Shown here: positions 59,691 through 64,000 of the stretch, one piece after another
How positions within the stretch are numbered: position 1 is the stretch's first letter
Layout of the letters: each line of letters opens with the position of its first letter
NCBI RefSeq assembly: GCF_001659605.2
Contig: NC_035176.2
Coordinates: 18,865,122 to 18,929,121 of the forward strand
Direction of reading: 5' to 3'
Origin: Manihot esculenta
Lineage: Eukaryota; Streptophyta; Magnoliopsida; Malpighiales; Euphorbiaceae
DNA length: 64,000 nucleotides
Position numbers and translations under genes: made by a program
Notes under the pieces: model-generated
The model's input: only the letters and a program-made list of their open reading frames with translations
Database searches by the model: none
What the model was told of the DNA's origin: nothing

Positions 59691-59754
59691 ATCTAACTTT
59701 TTTTATTGAAAATATGAATAAAAATCCTCTTTTCTACTCCCAAAAAACTTCTGA

Positions 59755-60640
59755 GAAACAAGGAAGACCTTAATGAGATAGGTGACCGGTCTCGGAAATA
59801 AGACTGTTGGCACCACAAAATCGGTTGAGGAAATGAAGATCTTAATAAGGTGGGTGACCGGTCTCGAAAATAGACCACCTGCACCACAAAATCAGTTAAG
59901 AAAATGAAGACCTTAATGATGTGGGTGATTGATCTCGGAAATAAGACTGTCGACACTACAAAACTGGTTGAGAAAATGAAGACCTCAATAAGGTGGGTGA
60001 CAAGTTTAGGAATAAGACAGCCGGCACCATAAAACTGGTTGAGAAAATGAAGACCTCAATAAGGTAGGTGACCGGTCTTGGAAATAGACCATCGGCACCA
60101 CAAAACCAATTGAGGAAATGAAGACCTCAAAGAGGTGGGTGACCGGTCTCGAAAATAAGATCGCTGACACCACGGAACCAATTGAGAAAATGAAGACCTC
60201 AATGAGGTGGGTGACCGATCTCAAAAATAAGACCGCCAGCACCGCAAATCGGTTGAGGAAATGAAGACCTCAATGAGGTGGATGACTGGTCTCGAAAATA
60301 GATTGCTGACACCACAAAATTGATTGAGGAAATGAAGACCTTAATGAGGTGGGTGACCGATTTGGAAAATAGACTGTCAGCACCATAAAACCGGTTGAGA
60401 AAATGAAGACCTCAATAAGGTGGGTGACCAATCTCAAAAATAGACCGCCAGCATCACAAAATAGATTGAGAAAATGAAGACCTCAATGAGGTAGGTGACC
60501 GATCCAGAAGATAGATTACTGGCACTACAAAACCGATTAAAGAAATGAAGAACTCAATAAAGTAGGTGACCGGTCTCAAAAACAGATCACCAGCACCATA
60601 AAACTAAGTTGAGAAAGTGAAGATCCAAATAAGACCAAAA
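59755..60640 (+). repeat. 71-bp tandem repeat, about 12 units
   Basis: The phrase AAATGAAG recurs at 59831, 59902, 59974, 60045, 60116, 60188, 60259, 60330, 60401, 60472 and 60543, with a variant at 60614. The spacing is a steady 71-72 bp. Each unit contains GACCTCAATAAGGTGGGTGACC and GGTCTCGAAAATAGACC. Units differ by point changes. It lies between integrase and the antisense ORF of the Tat element. Confidence 0.95.
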
Positions 60641-60664
60641 AATAACTAAAGGTACCATACTAGA

Positions 60665-60915
60665 AGAGTTAAAAGAAATAAAACTGAGGCATGGCGCCAA
60701 AAGGGGACCTCGGCACCCTTAACGCCCTGCCAGAGGTAAAGCTAAGGCATGGTGCTGACCTCAAAGAGGAACCTCGGCACCCCAATGCCCAACCAGAAAT
60801 AAAATTAAGACAAGGTGCAAACCTCAAAAATGAAACTCAGCACCTCCAATACTAAACCAAAATAAAACTAAGGCAAGGTGCTGACCTCGAAAAGGGACCC
60901 CGACACCACGAATAT
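60665..60915 (+). repeat. Second tandem repeat, about 60-bp unit, four copies
   Basis: Units starting (C/T)T-AGGCA-GGTGC recur near 60683, 60742, 60805 and 60867. Each includes GACCTC...GGACCTCGGCACC. The block directly follows the 71-bp array but has an unrelated unit. Confidence 0.8.
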
Positions 60916-61215
60916 CGAATTACAAGCAAGGTAAAAATAAAACCTTGGAACAATATGAACCGAGACAAAGAGCTGTATGAAAACTAGGGGCAATCACAGA
61001 GAACACTGACCTAAAAAAAAGTAGCCTCTAGCACTAAATCAGCCCAAAGAAAGAACTCACAACTAGGCCTTCTAAAAAGTCTAGGAGGCAGCAAGCATAA
61101 AAAAACTAAGACATTCAACAAACAGAACTCAAAAGGCAATAAGTTAGACGTTTTTACGAGCAAAATATCAAACGAGCAGTTTGGCATTGTTCACAGACAA
61201 TATACGCAAAAATAA

Positions 61216-61763
61216 TCAAAGTATGTAATACAAATAAAATTCAAATAGAAAGGAAAAATAAAACAACCAAACGACTTGAAAATAATAGAAAGGTTCAAAA
61301 TCTATTAATTCACTTATTCTTTCCCTACACAATTTGAGTGTGTTACAGAAGCAACAAAAGAGGTTGTCATCCTCTCCGTAGTAGACCTCTTCACCATCGG
61401 AATGGAGTTCGGGAGCTCGTACGTCAGCCAACGGAGTGGAGGGAGTATCATGAGCAGCTTTGAGGTCTTAGTTGAAGCTTGAAGCAAACATATGAAAGGC
61501 CTCCTTATATATTTTCTCCTTCAGCTTCACTGAGTCCTTGTACTCTTGCAGCGGCGCTTTGCAGGCCTGCTAAACCTTGTCCTCGACAGTCTTGACATCC
61601 CTCAAGAAGGAAGCACACCTTTCCTCCAGGACAAAAATCTTTTGGTGAAGTTGCTGCTATTGAAATCGAGACTCTTCAATCGCCAAGGTCATGCCCTTTA
61701 GGTCGTCGATGTACTTATTAAGCTCCTGTTAGAGGATAGTAGCACGAGGCAAGGCCTCATCGT
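61216..61763 (-). pseudogene. Antisense ORF of the Tat element (coiled-coil-like), cut by an LTR insertion
   Basis: Read on the minus strand from 61763 in one frame, about 150 codons show only four internal stops before the end at 61216. All four stand where CAA or CAG would fit (for example after ATIL and after ESRFQ). The product is rich in Glu, Lys, Leu and Gln, with heptad-like stretches (QELNKYIDDLKG; QLHQKIFVLEER; SVKLKEKIYKEAF). It ends with an acidic segment, HSDGEEVYYGEDDN. Antisense ORFs downstream of pol are known in some Tat-lineage elements; their function is unknown. The N-terminal part lies beyond the LTR inserted at 61764. Confidence 0.7.
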
Positions 61764-64000
61764 TATAACGATCCGGAAACCGGACCACTACCGGCGCTAG
61801 GATCCAGGTCGGCATAAGGCCGCCGGGACCCGTAGCAAGCTTGACATACAACCTGTAAACCTGTTTAATCCCATACATGATCAACAACATACATAAAATT
61901 TTGAACTTTTCTTTTACCAAGCTTGACCTGTGCATGCCCATAATATATACATAAACATAAACCCCACACCGGAGCTCTCATCAAATGCTCCAATGGGGCA
62001 CCTCATCATACACAAGCTGGGTGGAACATAACATCATAAAACATAGATCATGTTTACAAAAGGGATTACTATACACATAGGCTCAAGCACTACCTCTAAG
62101 CCTTAATATAATTTTTACATAACATAACTGTTCATAACTTTACATCATTTTACAATTTATCATGTCCACATTCTATCTATTACATACACAGAACTTCATT
62201 CATCTCGACTTCTCTGCCTAGCCCGTACCTGCAAACCTGGGGGATTAGGGAGAGGGGTGAGCTACTAGAGCCCAGTGAGTAGAATAAATAAAAACATTAT
62301 TTTAACATTTCATGCCTTTATGGAATGCATCACATCACAAACATATCACATCAAGGATGAACTTGTCACCAGTAGCCCTCTACATATCCAATAGTGCCAG
62401 AACGTAGAATGGGTCCTGGTCTTTCCCTTACATAGCATAACATAACATTCCAATGTGCCAGAACGTAGAATGGGTCCTGGTCTTTCTCTTACATAGTGCC
62501 AGCGAACGTAGAATGGGTCCCACTGGTCTTTCATTCCGTACCGTACATATCATATCGTCACATCATAGGTTGAGGGCTCTGGATCATCCAACGTTCATCC
62601 ACATCAACAACAAAATATGCAATGCAACATATTCGTGAATTCTAATGCAATCAACCTAGTATATCTCATGGCATTGATGATGCGTGAATCATGCTAAAAT
62701 GTCCATTATTTGCTTTAAAACGTAATGAGTTATTCCACTCACCTCTGGATAGCTCTGACCAGACACTGGAGCAGCTGACTCACTGCTGGGGTCCTCGGTT
62801 CCTCGGGTCCGAACCTACACAGGTGGACTCAAATGAGGGACCAAACATACATGAACATAACTCTAAACTACTCCCCAAAAACCCCCTAGAACATCATGAA
62901 ACAAACATAGAAAAACATGCAAAGGAGGGCTGGACAGGGCACTTTCGGCGGCAGGTTCGGCGGCCGAAAGTCCCTCCAGAGCCGAAAGTCAGGCAGGTTC
63001 GGCGGCCAAAACTCCCAGACAGAGACGAAACTCATGCATGTTCGGCGGCACTTTCGGCGGGTGAAACTGCCCTCCAGAGACGAAAGTCCTCTTTCGGGGG
63101 CAGGATTCGACAGCCGAAGGCTGCCTCCACAAGCGGGTTCGGCGGCCGAAAGTTCCTTCGGCGGCCGAACCTGAGTTTCTCCAAAGTGGCAGAAACTCAG
63201 CTCCAACATGCACAAACGCCTCCCAAACCTTTCAAACATGCATAAACCTAGTCTACAACACTCCCAATCATACACAATCAAGCATACAAGTTCATAGGGG
63301 TCTCAAACTAGCCTAAACCCCAACTACAACACATCAAACATACCCACATTGCTCATGAACACACATTAAACCCATAAACTCAAAACAACCTAAACATGCA
63401 TTTCTACTCCATAAACTTGAATAAAACTTGTTTAAAACACATCAAAAGCTAGAGATCGACTCTTACCTCTTGAAGATCGAAAGTAGAGGCGATCTAACTT
63501 GGAGTTGGGAGAGATTTAGCTCCTTGGGTCTCCAAGCTCAAAACTTGTCCTTTTGCTCAAAAATCTTCAAAACAAGGTGAAAACTAGTGAAAATCGTGAA
63601 AGATTTGAAGAAAGAAACTCAAGATCGGTGAGGGGCGGCGGAGAACTCACCTTCGCCGAAAATGGGGGAAAAGCTCGCCCGTTTTCGGCTAAGGGACCCC
63701 TTTATAGGTGGCTGGCCATGCCACATTCGGGAGCCGAACGTGCCTCCGCATGCATGCCATGTTCGGCGACCGAACATGAGGTTCGGCGGCCGAACCTGGA
63801 CTTCCCTCACTTATGCTTTCGGGGGCCTAAAAGCGCTCCCGAAGGCATGCATGTTCGGCGGCCGAACCTGAGTTTTCCTCCAAGGCAATTTTCATGCAAA
63901 AACTCATTTCTTTCTTGATTAAAAACATAAAACACATTAAAACATTTTATAAAAACATGGTTTTACCCTTCTAGAGGTCTCCGACACTCGAGATTCCACC
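61764..64000 (-). mobile_element. Chromovirus-family LTR, right end outside the window
   Basis: Its left end is TATAACGATCC where other copies have TGTAACGATCC (one transition). It aligns with the copy at 14053-16385 and breaks off about 54 bp before the expected end. It has a three-unit minisatellite (62390-62520, AGAACGTAGAATGGGTCC). The leader donor is AAGAG|GTAAG (minus; GT at about 63466), the palindromes are at 63763 and 63783, and the TATA box is at 63700-63706. It splits the Tat antisense ORF. The target duplication (ATCGT, 61759-61763) cannot be checked on the right. Confidence 0.9.
63700..63706 (-). promoter_or_regulatory. TATA box of the rightmost LTR
   Basis: CTTTATA on the plus strand (TATAAAG on the minus strand), in the same context as the other copies. 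The palindromes at 63763 and 63783 are again 20 bp apart. Confidence 0.6.

Larger units (their letters stand above)
51035..61763 (+). mobile_element. Decayed Tat-lineage Ty3/gypsy element, interrupted and right-truncated by insertion
   Basis: A likely 5' LTR (about 51035-51384) is followed by the primer site ATTGGTGCCGTATGTGGGA (51385-51403), typical of Tat-group elements. Then come gag (51440-53247), a large LTR insertion (about 53248-56484), RT/RNase H (56485-58560), integrase (58600-59690), two tandem-repeat blocks and an antisense ORF. A chromovirus LTR at 61764 cuts the antisense ORF; the rest and the 3' LTR lie beyond the window. All frames carry many stops. Confidence 0.8.

Noticed and set aside
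59755..60640. Regular direct repeats that could be mistaken for a CRISPR array
   Set aside because: The 71-bp unit repeats without unique spacers, in a plant retroelement. It is an ordinary tandem repeat.

Overview
This is nuclear DNA from a flowering plant. Every gene-like signal is eukaryotic: GT-AG introns, Ty1/copia, Ty3/gypsy, Athila-like and TRIM retroelements with plant-type tRNA primer sites, and one HAK/KUP/KT potassium-transporter gene. The AT-rich background and the close match of the transporter to the dicot KUP10/KUP11 type suggest a eudicot. A Euphorbiaceae-like species is only a guess.

The one host gene is on the minus strand at 27808-49699. Eight coding exons total 2388 nt and splice in frame to a 795-residue K+ transporter with no disabling change seen. 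Its intron 6 is 15,888 bp and holds at least six copia-class elements or fragments, a TR-GAG element (gag only), a TRIM, and a large inverted duplication.

Layout. 1-11270: an old minus-strand long LTR of a Tekay/Del-like chromovirus, split by a complete but internally deleted plus-strand member of the same family (538-7614) and by a solo LTR (8160-10371). 11271-16504: a decayed antisense copia element containing a fold-back element and another solo LTR (14053-16385). 16505-20452: an internally deleted LTR element whose 5' LTR carries a CACTA-like insertion with a long polypyrimidine core. 21860-24385: a plus-strand solo LTR. 25448-26241: a TRIM. 27808-49699: the transporter gene. 51035-61763: a decayed Tat-lineage gypsy element with gag, RT, RNase H, integrase, two tandem-repeat blocks and an antisense ORF, split by a solo LTR (about 53248-56484) that itself contains an Athila-like solo LTR (54497-56273). 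61764-64000: a sixth copy of the long-LTR family, running off the window.

The most novel signal is in the six long LTRs. All keep two pairs, or remnants of pairs, of GCCGCC-core palindromes whose members are 20 bp apart, just upstream of a TATA box. They also keep two apparent introns (GTAAG...AG and GTGAGT...AG) in the LTR leader. The first predicted intron carries an array of the same palindromes and the second a fast-evolving minisatellite. This looks like a structured, possibly ERF-responsive and spliced retroelement promoter. A second strong signal is the Tat antisense ORF, whose only in-frame stops all fit Gln CAA/CAG decaying to TAA/TAG.
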